The position numbers were made by a program, and so were the translations under genes. The notes beneath the pieces are model-generated. The model worked only from the letters and a program-made list of their open reading frames with translations, searched no databases and was not told the origin of the DNA. From Lingula anatina (taxonomy: Eukaryota; Brachiopoda; Lingulata; Lingulida; Lingulidae), in the NCBI RefSeq assembly GCF_001039355.2, contig NW_019775968.1, positions 1,113,985-1,177,984 on the forward strand: a stretch of DNA of 64,000 bases. Direction: 5' to 3'. Positions 20,208 through 33,423 of the stretch are shown in pieces. Position 1 is the first letter of the stretch. Every line of letters begins with the position of its first letter.

Positions 20208-22668
20208 CTTGTTAGGTTTTTTGAACACCTTGTTATTCCAGTTGCTTCCTGGTTATCCCAAGTAATCTGAATTCTATGAAAAGGAGAAGTTAAAAAAGAA
20301 GATAAAGTGCCTTTTTATATAAACAGTTAGTTTAAATTCTCTTTTATATAAAGCTAAAAATAAATAAATGATAACATACATTCATAAATATCAACGTACA
20401 GTGCCAAGGTACATTTGTGTTCTTCCTAACAGGGATGAAGTCCCATTTACACAAAGACTAAGAGACTTGAAATACTGAGCAATTGACCATTACTAATCTT
20501 TAAACTGTTTGTAGCTATTGGTAGGTCACACCCAATGACATACCTGTAGAGTGGGTGTAAATTGTGAGTCCTTATCTTATGTGAAGCTTTTATCAGGAAT
20601 TTCAACTTAATTCTGCTAAATGAGTAATCATGTTCAAACCTAGAGACATAAAGTTAATGCAAGAGGGGTGTTGGTCCATTTGTAACCTCCTCTAAGATCT
20701 TTTAAGAATCACAGTTATCTCGGCGATAAATCGCTATTCATTCGGCAAACAAAAGTCAAATGAATGAATAAATACAGGTGTGTTGAGATGAACTTTGATA
20801 TGCTTTTTCCAAGCAAAACGACGTTCATTTAAAGTTTGAACGACCCTGCACTTCTGAAGAATGACAATCCATTTCACCCAAACAACCGCGCCATATATTT
20901 TTTCACGGATAGTTATAATGTCCAAAGAATGCGTATCCGGTGCCTCGGGTGTGCTACCAATGCCACCGGCACGACGTGTAATTTGGGAGTATGCGACATA
21001 CCACTGTTCAATTAAAATTATAAAACATTAAGAACCATTTGCACAATGACAGTTAAAACAAACGAATGTATCCCTAAGAAAATATAAACGAAATACATCC
21101 AACATATTCTGTTTCAAATAAAACCAAATCAAGATTTCCTTTTAATCCTACAAATAATCTCATTCGGTTTGAAAAGGCGGATAATCGCGCCAAGGGCGCG
21201 GCGGCTGCAAGAAAGCAATGTCCACCCTTGTCACCGCTTTCCATGACTATTATTCTGTACCCCGATATCAGTGCTTACTTATTTTGAAGACCATAACCAA
21301 ATCTGATGTTTATATCATGCTTCATATTACGTCTTTCCCACTTACCACAAGTCTTCCTCCTCTGTGATTGACCGAGTGGGAAACCAATATGGCCGGCCTC
21401 GGGTTGGGTGGGGCATGCGTCAATCATGCTCAAGAAGAGGCTTTTCAATAGAGCCCATCCCTCTAGGGGCTATTGAACCCGTTTTTAGCAGGTCTTATAA
21501 AGTCTTTCATTTCATTCATGTACATTTGTTTCAAAACATATCTTCATCATGGAAGTTACATTTAGAGAATGAAATTTCAATATGCTTATCCTAGAAAAAA
21601 ATCTGTTACTTATGCGGCACTATTATGTACTCTTTACTGAGTGCAAGAGATTACAACTTGCAGTTTTGTTAACATAAACAGACCTGTAATATTACACATA
21701 AACTCGTCGTCTGCTCGCACGAGTCAGGGTCTCGTTTTTTTTTCTAATCTGAGGAACTGTAGATGGGATTTTATATCTAGATCTAATTCTCCTCGAGACA
21801 AAAAAGTTATTTTCTTTCACACACAAATCATTGATCCATCTGGTCGTGCACCTGGACTCAAACGCTTTGTAGATCTATCAGAGGTATTTTAATACTCGTT
21901 TAGACGGTCCCGTCTTTTCATAGTAGCTTTAGATACGTGGATTGTTAGTAATAGTTATCCTTCAAAGTCGCAACTTAAGTCACTCTGCGCTCTTATGCGC
22001 TTCAGCTCAGAGATTTGTCACTTTTTCCATCCTTTCTTGTGTAAAAAACTATGATCACATCCCAGATCATCCCATACGGTTAGAGCTCTTTTTTTTCTTA
22101 GCCAGTTTAACTTGACCAACAACCCCCACCCCAGAAAAAGGTCACTGAATTTCTAATCCATTGTTTATTATCTCGTTCTCTTGATACCCCTCCCCCCTTT
22201 TGAAATTAATGAAACAACATTGTCAGTAATTTCATGTTACTTTTTAGTTTTTGTTAAGTTCTTACTCATAATAAAAAATGGGTCATAAAAATAGCAAATG
22301 AAAATATGACACCTGAACACAATGCATTAAAATGACTGTTTTATTTATAAGACAGCAAATCAAGATGTAGACTATATGTGAAATATGACCAAAAACTTTT
22401 TTCATAATCATAATCTGCTTGGGTAAACAAACAGAAACAATTTCAATTATTTTGAAAAATAGAAGTTGAATTTACGAATATAAACCTTAGCAAAGGTTTC
22501 ACATTAAAGCTATTTCTACCAAAATAATCCATCATCATCAGGCATCCCAGTCTTCTGCCAAAGAGAAAAGTGAAGGTTTTTTAAAGAAATAAATGGAACA
22601 ATACAAATCAGTACATTAACAAGTCTTTCTAAATATTTTTGGTCAAATGTATTTGACCCTGATGAACA

Positions 22669-22669
22669 N
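22669..22669. other. Single N at the junction of the two duplicated blocks
   Basis: The only ambiguous base in this region; it falls exactly where copy 1 stops and copy 2 begins. Confidence 0.95.
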
Positions 22670-22670
22670 C

Positions 22671-23188
22671 TATGAGAAAACTAAGGTATGTCAATGAAAT
22701 TTTTATTTTAAAATATAGTTAGTTATATTTGTCTTAGCTTCTTTGCATGACTGCTATTTGACAAATGCTACCTTTTGTCCCAACTTGTTATGCTGGGTCA
22801 GAAGTACATTTACACACAATGACATATGGTCTCATACACTAGGAACAGAATTGTGTCAGTCTATTATAAGTTAATATTTAAACACATCAACATACTTTAT
22901 CATAAACATCCCAACTTAATTTTATCACATATACAGTGTTCCACATTACTGAAATCACCAAGTCTTATGTTACAATACATTTCTATCAGGTCAAATTAAA
23001 ATTTAAGTCTTTTTTGAGTAGTTTTCTTTTGTGGTAGCTGGTACAAATGCTAAACTATGAATATAAGATGTATTGAAGCATTATAAATTCACCAGTGTGG
23101 TGGGACAAAATAAGGAATTGAAGTGTACTTCATTCAAACCACTTAATAGTGACAGACAAAATCTATACTAACTTGTCTTATCCTCCCC

Positions 23189-23219
<31 letters not shown>

Positions 23220-25927
23220 AAATAGATAGAAGCTATTAAGTGTTTATTTCATATTAATAAACTTTATTAATTTGGTGAAAATCACAAAAGACCCATGTAG
23301 AAATGAACACAGATACGGTTCATTTTCATTTTAACCAACACTGACTTCAATGGCTTGGTAAGATTATGGAATAGATTTTGATACAGCAAATAGCCTTTAA
23401 AAAGCATCATATAATACTTACTGCCTTTGGCATCTTGTTAGGTTTTTTGAACACCTTGTTATTCCAGTTGCTTCCTGGTTATCCCAAGTAATCTGAAATC
23501 TATGAAAAGGAGAAGTTAAAAAAAAAGATAAAGTGCCTTTTTATATAAACAGTTAGTTCAAATTCTCTTTTATATAAAGCTAAAAATAAATAAATGATAA
23601 CATACATTCATAAATATCAACGTACAGTGCCAAGGTACATTTGTGTTCTTCCTAACAGGGATGAAGTCCCATTTACACAAAGACTAAGAGACTTGAAATA
23701 CTGAGCAATTGACCATTACTAATCTTTAAACTGTTTGTAGCTATTGGTAGGTCACACCCAATGACATACCTGTAGAGTGGGTGTAAATTGTGAGTCCTTA
23801 TCTTATGTGAAGCTTTTATCAGGAATTTCAACTTAATTCTGCTAAATGAGTAATCATGTTCAAACCTAGAGACATAAAGTTAATGCAAGAGGGGTGTTGG
23901 TCCATTTGTAACCTCCTCTAAGATCTTTTAAGAATCACAGTTATCTCGGCGATAAATCGCTATTCATTCGGCAAACAAAAGTCAAATGAATGAATAAATA
24001 CAGGTGTGCTGAGATGAACTTTGATATGCTTTTTCCAAGCAAAACGACGTTCATTTAAAGTTTGAACGACCCTGCACTTCTGAAGAATGACAATCCATTT
24101 CACCCAAACAACCGCGCCATTTATTTTTTCACGGATATTTATAATGTCCAAAGAATGCGTATCCGGTGCCTCGGGTGTGCTACCAATGCCACCGGCACGA
24201 CGTGTAATTTGGGAGTATGCGACATACCACTGTTCAATTAAAATTATAAAACATTAAGAACCATTTGCACAATGACAGTTAAAACAAACGAATGTATCTC
24301 TAAGAAAATATAAACGAAATACATCCAACATATTCTGTTTCAAATAAAACCAAATCAAGATTTCCTTTTAATCCTACAAATAATCTCATTCGGTTTGAAA
24401 AGGCGGATAATCGCGCCAAGGGCGCGGCGGCTGCAAGAAAGCAATGTCCACCCTCGTCACCGCTTTCCATGACTATTATTCTGTACCCCGATATCAGTGC
24501 TTACTTATTTTGAAGACCATAACCAAATCTGATGTTTATATCATGCTTCATATTACGTCTTTCCCACTTACCACAAGTCTTCCTCCTCTGTGATTGACCG
24601 AGTGGGAAACCAATATGGCCGGCCTCGGGTTGGGTGGGGCATGCGTCAATCATGCTCAAGAAGAGGCTTTTCAATAGAGCCCATCCCTCTAGGGGCTATT
24701 GAACCCGTTTTTAGCAGGTCTTATAAAGTCTTTTTTTTCATTCATGTACATTTGTTTCAAAACATATCTTCATCATGGAAGTTACATTTAGAGAATGAAA
24801 TTTCAATATGCTTATCCTAGAAAAAAATCTGTTACTTATGCGGCACTATTATGTACTCTTTACTGAGTGCAAGAGATTACAACTTGCAGTTTTGTTAACA
24901 TAAACAGACCTGTAATATTACACATAAACTCGTCGTCTGCTCGCACGAGTCAGGGTCTCGTTTTTTTTTCTAATCTGAGGAACTGTAGATGGGATTTTAT
25001 ATCTAGATCTAATTCTCCTCGAGACAAAAAAGTTATTTTCTTTCACACACAAATCATTGATCCGTCTGGTCGTGCACCTGGACTCAAACGCTTTGTAGAT
25101 CTATGAGAGGTATTTTAATACTCGTTTAGACGGTCCCGTCTTTTCAGGAAATGTGAAACTGAAGTTATTGCGAAAAAAGTAGCTTTAGATACGTGGATTG
25201 TTAGTAATAGCTAGTTATCCTTCAAAGTCGCAACTTAAGTCACTCTGCGCTCTTATGCGCTTCAGCTCAGAGATTTGTCACTTTTTCCATCCTTTCTTGT
25301 GTAAAAAACTATTATCACATCCCAGATCATCCCATACGGTTAGAGCTCTTTTTTTCTTAGCCAGTTTAACTTGACCAACAACCCCCACCCCAGAAAAAGG
25401 TCACTGAATTTCTAATCCATTGTTTATTATCTTGTTCTCTTGATACCCCTCCCCCCTTTTGAAATTAATGAAACAACATTGTCGGTAATTTCATGTTACT
25501 TTTTAGTTTTTGTTAAGTTCTTACTCATAATAAAAAATGGGTCATAAAAATAGCAAATGAAAATATGACACCTGAACACAATGCATTAAAATGACTGTTT
25601 TATTTATAAGACAGCAAATCAAGATGTAGACTATATGTGAAATATGACCAAAAACTTTTTTCATAATCATAATCTGCTTGGGTAAACAAACAGAAACAAT
25701 TTCAATTATTTTGAAAAATAGAAGTTGAATTTACGAATATAAACCTTAGCAAAGGTCTCACATTAAAGCTATTTCTACCAAAATAATCCATCATCATCAG
25801 GCATCCCAGTCTTCTGCCAAAGAGAAAAGTGAAGGTTTTTTAAAGAAATAAATGGAACAATACATATCAGTACATTAACAAGTCTTTCTAAATATTTTTG
25901 GTCAAATGTATTTGACCCTGATGAACA
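22671..25927. repeat. 3.25-kb duplicated block, copy 2
   Basis: Second copy of 19425-22668. It contains a second ERM-A first exon (ATG at 23433, coding 23422-23433, donor GTAAG kept). Copy 2 alone has an extra 26 bp or so near 25147 and a shorter AAAT run at 23193-23222. If the duplication were real, ERM-A would have two interchangeable promoters and first exons; an allelic assembly artefact is more likely. Confidence 0.9.
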
Positions 25928-27589
25928 AAAAAAGAGAAATCCCCATGATCTTTGAAACAGAAACAGATCAGGTAAAGGCAATATCAAGATGTTGGCATGT
26001 TTATTTCTGCTGTCCCCTCTCAACTCACTAACATAAGTACAAAAACACACAAAAATATCTAACACTTCCCTTCTTGTCAGATTTTATAAAGACCGAGTAA
26101 ACCAAATGAATTTCATAGAAATAACTCATTTTTAGATCTTAAAAAGGTTAGGTGTGGCATCTTAATTGGTAATTAAATGAATTTTAGCAATGCTTTATGA
26201 ACTTGAAGGAAAAAGGACTCCTCAATCAAAGATAGAACCTGCAGCATATACACCAATTTATCTGGCACTACATGTAAGAGATGCTGCCAAGTTCACTGAT
26301 AACCAATAATATATACAAGAAATACCAATTACATACATCCACACATATACGTAAATGTTTTCAATAAATTTATGTACACACAATATTAACTTTACATAAA
26401 AAACTTGATTGCATTATAACACCAATCTACTACACAACAGTGATCAGGCTTTTCTCTTATTCTATATCAATAATGCAGTTTCTTTTCATACACTTTTGGT
26501 TTATCTTCAGTGCACTTTACCTAATTTTATCTGAAATTCATATCAACTATCATCTAGGACTTGCTCTATGGCTCTGGTTCTTTTATTGTATAGATGTAGA
26601 GAAGATCTATGATCATTAATACCCACCCTCTTACGAATGAAAAAGATGACATCTATGAAGCAGTGCAACTCCAACCAGTAAAATTGCAGCCCGGCTATTA
26701 ACAGTGTCACACTCCTCTTTTTAGAGAAAAGAGCATGTGCCTTGTATTTCTTGTGAAAAGAAGTACTTCTGGGTGATATAAAGCATCTTGTAAATTTTAC
26801 AAATAAAATTCACAGTAAAAATATAGGTACGTAAAGGTGCAAAGTGTAGGACTTTCTTTGCAAAAAACGCATACTTAAATTTTCCTTGGTTAAATGGTAT
26901 TTTTTTTCCAACCAACCAACCTTTGATCCTCTTTTTTCTGATAATTGCCAAAACTCTGTAACAGTCCAGTTGGTCTATTCTCACTTAAGTGGTGGTTTTA
27001 CAATTCTGCCATCCCTACAAGCTCAATTCTTGCAGACTTCTGGATTTCACATGATTTACAACTGTCAAGATGGTTGGCGGGCAGCAAGGTTCATCAGGTG
27101 GTGAATTTGATTACATTTTGTGACATTAATTAGACATTTATCTGTAAAAATATGACCAAAAAGTATAACCTGTCCTCAGAGAAGTTCAGAAAGAGAGGTA
27201 ATGTACTAACATGGGTGTTTAAAATTTTTAAATTTTGTCACTTGGAACTAAAACATGGATACATCTCAAAAGTGAATTTTAAATATTACTGACATAATAA
27301 ATGGATCTTTTATAACATGCCTATTGAGTGGTAAGGGAAAAAATGCCAATAGTTCTATTCTATACAGTAAAAGCACCAAAATGCTGTACAGAGTATAATT
27401 TGAAATGATTCCAAAATTATCTGAAAGACTGATGATTTTCCCTATTGAAAAGTCATTACTGTATTTTCTTTTTTTCACCAGCCCCTTTAAATAAATGTCC
27501 GGCTTGTTAACTGTATCCAACATGGTAGTTGCAATATGCCCACCCATCCATGGGATGATGGGCATAAAAAATAGAAGGAAACAGCCAAT
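25928..27589. other. WTAP 3' flank
   Basis: Downstream of the WTAP stop codon; expected to carry its 3' UTR and then the spacer before the ERM-A promoter. AT-rich, with no recognisable protein or RNA gene. Confidence 0.5.
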
Positions 27590-30500
27590 TCAAGTTTCTT
27601 CATCTGTTATGTAATCAACTGTTTCATTTTCTACCCCATTTCTAATACTATTTTTCCCATTTGCATCATGCTGTGGTAACTTGTCACTAATGGGAAACCC
27701 CTCCCCTTCCAAGCTGTGATCAGAGTGTTTTACTTGGGTAGGACTCCACGCATCACTGGATGCATCTGTGCTCTCAGTGGGGTAGTCATTGAGAAGCACA
27801 GGTGGACAATTACTATGGTTATTTGATCCTGTAGTCTGTTGCTGTAGATTTGTGTGTCTGTGACCAAACATTTGTGCTGCTGTGTCATCCGAGTCTGTAC
27901 TTTCCATGGCATTTTGGTGTTCCCCATTTGTAGTCTCTGGTTCATGTGGGCTTAGTGATGTGTATGTCCTATATTCCTCAGTTTCCATGGGCATTTCTGT
28001 GTTTGACACATAGCTAGGTGTAGACGTCCGTGACATATTATCCTCCATCTGCTCAAATTCAGTTTTCGCCTTACCTACCACATCATATGGTTTTATGTCT
28101 TCTGTCATTTTCCCACCCCTAAGCTGTTCATTTTCTTCTTGAAGCTTGATAATTTGCTCCTGGGCTTCTTTCAGTTGTTGTTGATATAAGTATATAGTGC
28201 TCTGCATTGCTTCAACATCTTCATCTATTTCAACAAGGAATTCCTCTGTTTCTGAAGATGAAAAAAGACTAGTCGATTATCAACGTATAACATATTAAGA
28301 AAGTGAATTACAAATCATGTCAGCCATAAGGCTTTTACCATGGTTTTATATGGATGGATAATGATGAAGAACACAATTCATGATTTATTTTTATCAATAA
28401 TGAGAGCAACTTTTCTTTGCCTTTACACGAATAAAAGGTTTTGCAAATCAATGATATTTGTAAAGACAAAGTACCCTTAGAATATCAATACTACCTTCTG
28501 CAATAGATACTCGTCTACCAATAGGATTTCACTTTGTAAAACTGCTCTTCTATGACAAAAAACATGTATATATGCAAGATGAAGCACCTGCTTGACTGTT
28601 TTTCAATTCTTCTACCAACTTCTTTTCCAATGCAATTTCTCCCTCTAGTTTGGCTGTTCTACCAGATGAAATCACTTTACCAAGTTCTTCATTTTCTTGC
28701 AACAGCATTCTACACTTGGCCATTAGACGTTTTCCTGTTTGGCTAAAAAAATGAAAACAAAAAGAAAAACCTATTGATCTTTCAAAGGCATCAATATCAT
28801 CAAATTAATACTCTAAGTCTCTATGGGTTCAAGAGAAGCATGGTATACAAATCTTGCTCTAAGGCTGGGCTCTCACTAGCCATACTTGTTGACAAAACAG
28901 TTGACTTTTTCTTTGTAACAACCATTTTGGCTACAAGCACAATTTTAGATATAAGTTTGATCTAAGGGATAAACAAGCTCAGCAAGAACTCCACACAATT
29001 TTTACTCAACTCAAAATACACACCAAACTGATATGCTGCCATAAGACTGGCATTCTATTCACCCTGTGTTGCTTCAACTGGACAATCTGCTGATAGTTTT
29101 CTTTTTAATACTAGCTACTGCATCAAAATACACAAATAACGAACCCCTGAAACTTTATTTCACAGAGAAAAAGACCCTAAATAAAGATGAAACTACCATT
29201 TGTTCACTTGAAACGTCTCTAATCACCAGAAAAAGTAATATAAACATTTAAAAAATGTAAAATGAGGAGAAAATCTGAAATGGGTAAACTACATATAAAT
29301 GCATCAATGAACATTGTGATTAGGAGCATCTTTGAAAAAAAAAATCAGATAAAATCGAAGAAAGAAATCATTTGCAGTTTTTAGTTTCAAACCTCTGAAC
29401 ACACCTGCTGATAACAAAAGGTGGATTAAAAAAAAAAAAAAAAAAAGACTCGTATCAGTGTGGCAGAAGAATAATATCTAGTCTATGAGGAGTCTAATAC
29501 CAACAATATCATATCATGTTTACTTGCATTTCAGGTTTGTAAGTCAATTATTTTGAAGGGAATTTAGTTGCTTCATTACTTGAGATTAAAGTTAGCTGTT
29601 ATCTTTTTGCAAATTTTGACAGAAGTTTAAAAATATACATTCATTGATTTTTTGCACATTTTAGAATAACCATTCTTTTATCTTTTATTTACTGCAAAAA
29701 TACATAAAATTGTTCAAATAACAAAAGGAACTAATAATGAAAGGTAAGTAAACATAAAGATGCCACAATTGCCAAATCTCAAATTTAGCTAACAGATGCG
29801 CACGATTTCAAAAAGACAAAAAGCAAGGAAACAAATATGAAAAGATAAATATATTACGTAAACAGCCAGCTAAAGCTGACAAATGTTCAGACAACCAATA
29901 TAAGTGTAGGTTTAAGAAAATTGATATGTGTAACTGTAATTAATCCCTGTTAATGACACCAAGATGTCTGAAGGAAAAAGAGACATTCATCTTTAACATG
30001 TGGTCAAAGGGTTGTAATTCACAAATGATGAAAAACAAGACTTCAATTATCAGGAAAAAGTGATCTAATCATACCCTGTGTTTTGAGCCAACTATAACCT
30101 CAGGAAGTTCCATCTCTAGCAGACATGTAATTGGAATGATTAAACAAGACCAAAATTACCAATCATGGCCAGTTTTTCACTTGACCCAGTAACCCAAGCA
30201 GGTTTTAGCTTAAATGGAGTTACCATTTGGATAATACAGTTTTCACAAGACCACAAAAACTTACTCTGTATTATTTTAGACAATAATTTCTGTGACTTAA
30301 AGGTAAAACAGGAACAATGCTTCCTGGTTATTGTAGTAACAAGAAATGTGCACAATCATGGCTACAGGTCTAGCAAAATTGACAGATGCTAGCGAGGGTA
30401 ATATGTACAGATACTACTGTGTCTGTACATAAAATCATTAAAATCATATTTAAGCAATGAATTTTTGCTGTCTTAATTTCAAGAATGTATGTGGCATTAT

Positions 30501-32680
30501 GTACACTTCAAGAAGAGCACATAAATAGGAGTACAAAATTTTGATCAACCAAGTAACAGTTTCTTTTTCTCAATCATCAAACAAATGATGAAAACATTCA
30601 GGATTGGCAAAATACTACATCAGCTGATCCAAGCCCACGAGTAAAAAGTCTATATAGAATCCATTATTTTTGATTAACCTTAACAAATAAAGCAGTATTC
30701 ATCTTAACTTGGACTATTTCAATTATCATTCAAATTAATAGCAGTATACATTTATCCTTATTTGACAAAAATTGAGGTTTATTCCCACCAGTCTATGAGA
30801 AAACCTAGTAGGATAAGACCCTATCCCACTGAAGACAGCTGCTTGGTGTTCAAAGACTCCACTGTTCTTACTGCTCTCTTTTAAACAACAGCAAACCTAT
30901 AGACCAACCTTCAAACAGTGTTTTTGTGTCATCTTTTATCCTTCATCAAAACCAGTCTTGTCAGAACTGTTCTTGTGCTCTAGACTGCTTAAATTGGACA
31001 GAAGTCCCCTCCTTGGAGAGTCCTTGGACAATGTCCAGAACAGTCCAAAATGATTGGATTCAGTCCAGTGTAATGCCAGTAACAAACATTGGCAAGGTGG
31101 GAGTTACTGACATTTAAGTACTGTGCAATGTAAAATGGGTCTATGATGAAAGTTAAGTTAACATAAATCAAGAATGTTAGAGCAACTTTTGAAATTTGTG
31201 GCAATGACATTGTCTGGGCGGAATACGTTACGAGTATGCACCTGTCAGGGGTGAACTTCCAGGCACTGAGTTCATTTTGTGTCTGTTCGAGTTTTTCCTT
31301 GCTACTGTCCATCTCCTTTTTCATTCGCTGGAACATCAAATTGACTGCTGGATCCAGGAGCATGTTGCGCAGTTGGGCTGAGCTTGGTACTTGAGCTTGC
31401 TTTATTTCTTGAATTTGTGTCTGAAAACAGAACAAAAGGTAATATATAGATAAACTGGTAAAAAAATTGAATAGACCATACCTCAATGAAGAATTGGTGT
31501 TGGGGATTTGCATCAAGTGATAGACTTGAACAATATTTAGGTTGTAACTGATATACTTAAATTGTATGTCATAAAATTTTCAGAAACAATGTCTTACAAT
31601 GTAGTCTTGAAGCTCCTGTTCTTTAGTGGTGAGCCTCATAACTAACACATTTTCTCGTCTGGTAGCTTCTAGCTGCTGTTGTTTTAACTTTTCTTCCGAT
31701 TCTCTTAAGCCTGTAATTTCCTCATCTGGAAAGTAGAATAATATAAATTCACTACATCTTGTACCTTTACCCTTTTGGGTTTCACCATTCTACTTTGTTA
31801 GCCTTTCGTGAATACATATTTGTGTATATATACCATGTCCATATGGTGTAAAACAATAAGGGAATCTGTTCTTTATTTTCAACACTAAAAATAAATTCAT
31901 ATTTCCTCATAACATACTTGTGTCTTTACTCCCACAATTTAAGGCCTCCAATTGATCTATATATCGCTCTTGGTCTTTCCATCTAAAAACAAATCAGAAA
32001 ACAATAATCAAGAAACATATGTCAACTCAAACATTCATTTTAACAATTTTCAAATTAAAATTTCTAATTTTAAATCTGTTATTAATCAATACAAAGAACT
32101 TACTTAGTAAAAGTCACAAAACATTTTTTGTATAGTGAATTTACACTCACATTGCTGCAAATTCTTCTCTTGACAAGTTGTTTACCTCTGTCTCACTTAA
32201 ATGAATCTAGAGTGAAAAATGCATGAAAGGAAAATTACATAGCATATCAGCCACTACAAAAATATGTTTTATCAAAGCAACATGTGTTGCCTATTATCCA
32301 AATTATCTTAGAATGAGAAAACAATAAGATCACTTTGCCATAATTCATCCAAGCAGTATGTTCTGACTTATAAAATAGACAGTCTAATTAAAAACTCCAT
32401 GTGAAATGGTATGAATTGTCCGCTGCATATTAAAATATATTGTTTTTTGAAATAGCTAAACATTCAAAGTCATCATATGCTACTAGGTTCATGACTGATA
32501 AATTAGAATTTTAAAATTTAGCTTTTAACTGATATAAAGACATGATAGTTCAGTAAAGTTTCAGGCAAAAATTATGAAGACCAACTTTTACGTGGTATAG
32601 TTCTTTCATAATTTATGGATGGCCAATATCAGCCGTACCATTAATATACTTACCCTTTTAGCTGGAGGATCATCACCCAT
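27590..32680 (-). CDS. WTAP: WTAP: regulatory subunit of the m6A methyltransferase complex and splicing regulator
   Basis: In animals WTAP (fly Fl(2)d) scaffolds the METTL3-METTL14 N6-adenosine methyltransferase in nuclear speckles. Seven coding exons on minus: 32680-32654, 32206-32151, 31982-31918, 31725-31598, 31420-31242, 28742-28588, 28251-27590. The total is 1272 nt, 423 aa; human WTAP is about 396. The start MGDDPPAKR runs into LSETEV as in the human N-terminus. Family landmarks in order: GLRESEEKLKQQQ, RRENVLVMRL, QAQVPSSAQLRNMLLDPAVN, KLEQTQNELSAWKFTPD, TGKRLMAKCRMLLQENEELG, and EIDEDVEAMQSTIYLYQQQL. Residues about 60-260 are predicted coiled coil; the last 150 or so are low-complexity, rich in Ser, Thr, Glu and Asn, as expected for the variable WTAP tail. 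All splice phases agree. It faces SOD2 head-to-head. Identification is secure. Confidence 0.95.
28743..31241. other. Long WTAP intron
   Basis: 2.5-kb intron between the exons ending FTPD and starting TGKRLM. AT-rich, with a poly-A run at about 29428-29446. No gene or clear transposon recognised. Confidence 0.6.
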
Positions 32681-33423
32681 TGTTATCCTTTAGTATTCTT
32701 CACCTAAAAATATATGCATCTGATAAAAGCATTGAAAAACCACCATTAAATCAAGCACTATTCATACAAACTATACAACGAAACCGAAACGACTAGTCAC
32801 GAGTGACACAATGACTGCAAGTAGCAGGTGAATCGTGTTTCCTTAAAATGAGAGCATGGAACACATTTTCTACACCTTCCGAATCCAGATATACAAATCG
32901 GTCATACTTCGAAGACAAAAAAATTAGACACACTATATTGAACAGTTTTAAAAGCAGAATGTAGGGGTTTACCCTTATCACTAGGCTTCCAGGAAGCAAA
33001 CAAAATGGCGGTCACAACTACTCTTTTTCAAGTTGCAGATAACCATTTTTCAATAATTATTCAGCAACAAAACAAACATTGTTCGCCCACGAACCTTTTC
33101 TATGAACAATTTTGATTGTCAAGCTCCAGTCCTTTTTTCATTGCACGTACGTCTGACACATATAATATTAAATCCTTTTTGTGAAATCGAAACAACACCA
33201 ACCTTGCAAGGGGGCCGCCATGTGTATAACTACAAGGCATGCTGGGAAAAAAGAGAATTATTTAACACAAAAGTGAATATATGCTGAAATAGATTTATGA
33301 TTATTAAGTTTTTACTAATAAATTATCACAGTGATATAAAAAGCTGACAATTCCTTTTATAAAAAGTAATAATCTCCACCCCGAGAGAACAAATACACGT
33401 GAACGTACAAGGTTGTTTTGAAA
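32681..33423. promoter_or_regulatory. Bidirectional WTAP/SOD2 promoter region
   Basis: 743 bp between two divergent start codons. It contains CAAAATGGCGGT at 33001-33012 (YY1-like), GCCGCCAT at 33214-33221 (YY1-like, opposite orientation) and AACTACAAGGCATGCTGGGA at 33228-33247. The reverse complement of that last motif resembles the ZNF143/Staf site (TCCCAGCATGC). No TATA box is evident at a sensible distance. The pattern resembles housekeeping bidirectional promoters. Motif calls are by eye and function is inferred. Confidence 0.6.
33228..33247 (-). promoter_or_regulatory. ZNF143/Staf-like site
   Basis: The reverse complement reads TCCCAGCATGCCTTGTAGTT, containing the TCCCAG(A/C)ATGC core of the vertebrate ZNF143 (Staf) binding site. 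It lies seven bases after a YY1-like GCCGCCAT, in the divergent promoter. Confidence 0.55.

Noticed and set aside
20734-20925. 63-codon minus-strand ORF, repeated at 23960-24151
   Set aside because: It is open in both copies only because the blocks are near-identical; no domain or splice support, and it lies in the upstream region of ERM-A.
21364-21594. Plus-strand ORFs at 21364-21594 and 21641-21892 and their copies at 24590 and 24867
   Set aside because: No recognisable domain; sits in promoter-like GC-rich DNA, and persistence in the second copy reflects haplotype identity rather than selection.
25775-25830. Minus-strand acceptor-like TTTGGCAG followed by a short acidic end EDWDA and stop, also at about 22541
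   Set aside because: Suggested a terminal exon, but WTAP already ends at 27590 with its own stop and no upstream partner exon was found.
27266-27565. 99-codon minus-strand ORF below the WTAP stop
   Set aside because: No domain, AT-rich, lies in the expected WTAP 3' UTR.
33003-33116. Short plus-strand ORF beginning ATGGCGGTC as an alternative SOD2 start
   Set aside because: Ends after 37 codons out of frame with SOD2 and overlaps the YY1-like motif; at most an upstream ORF.
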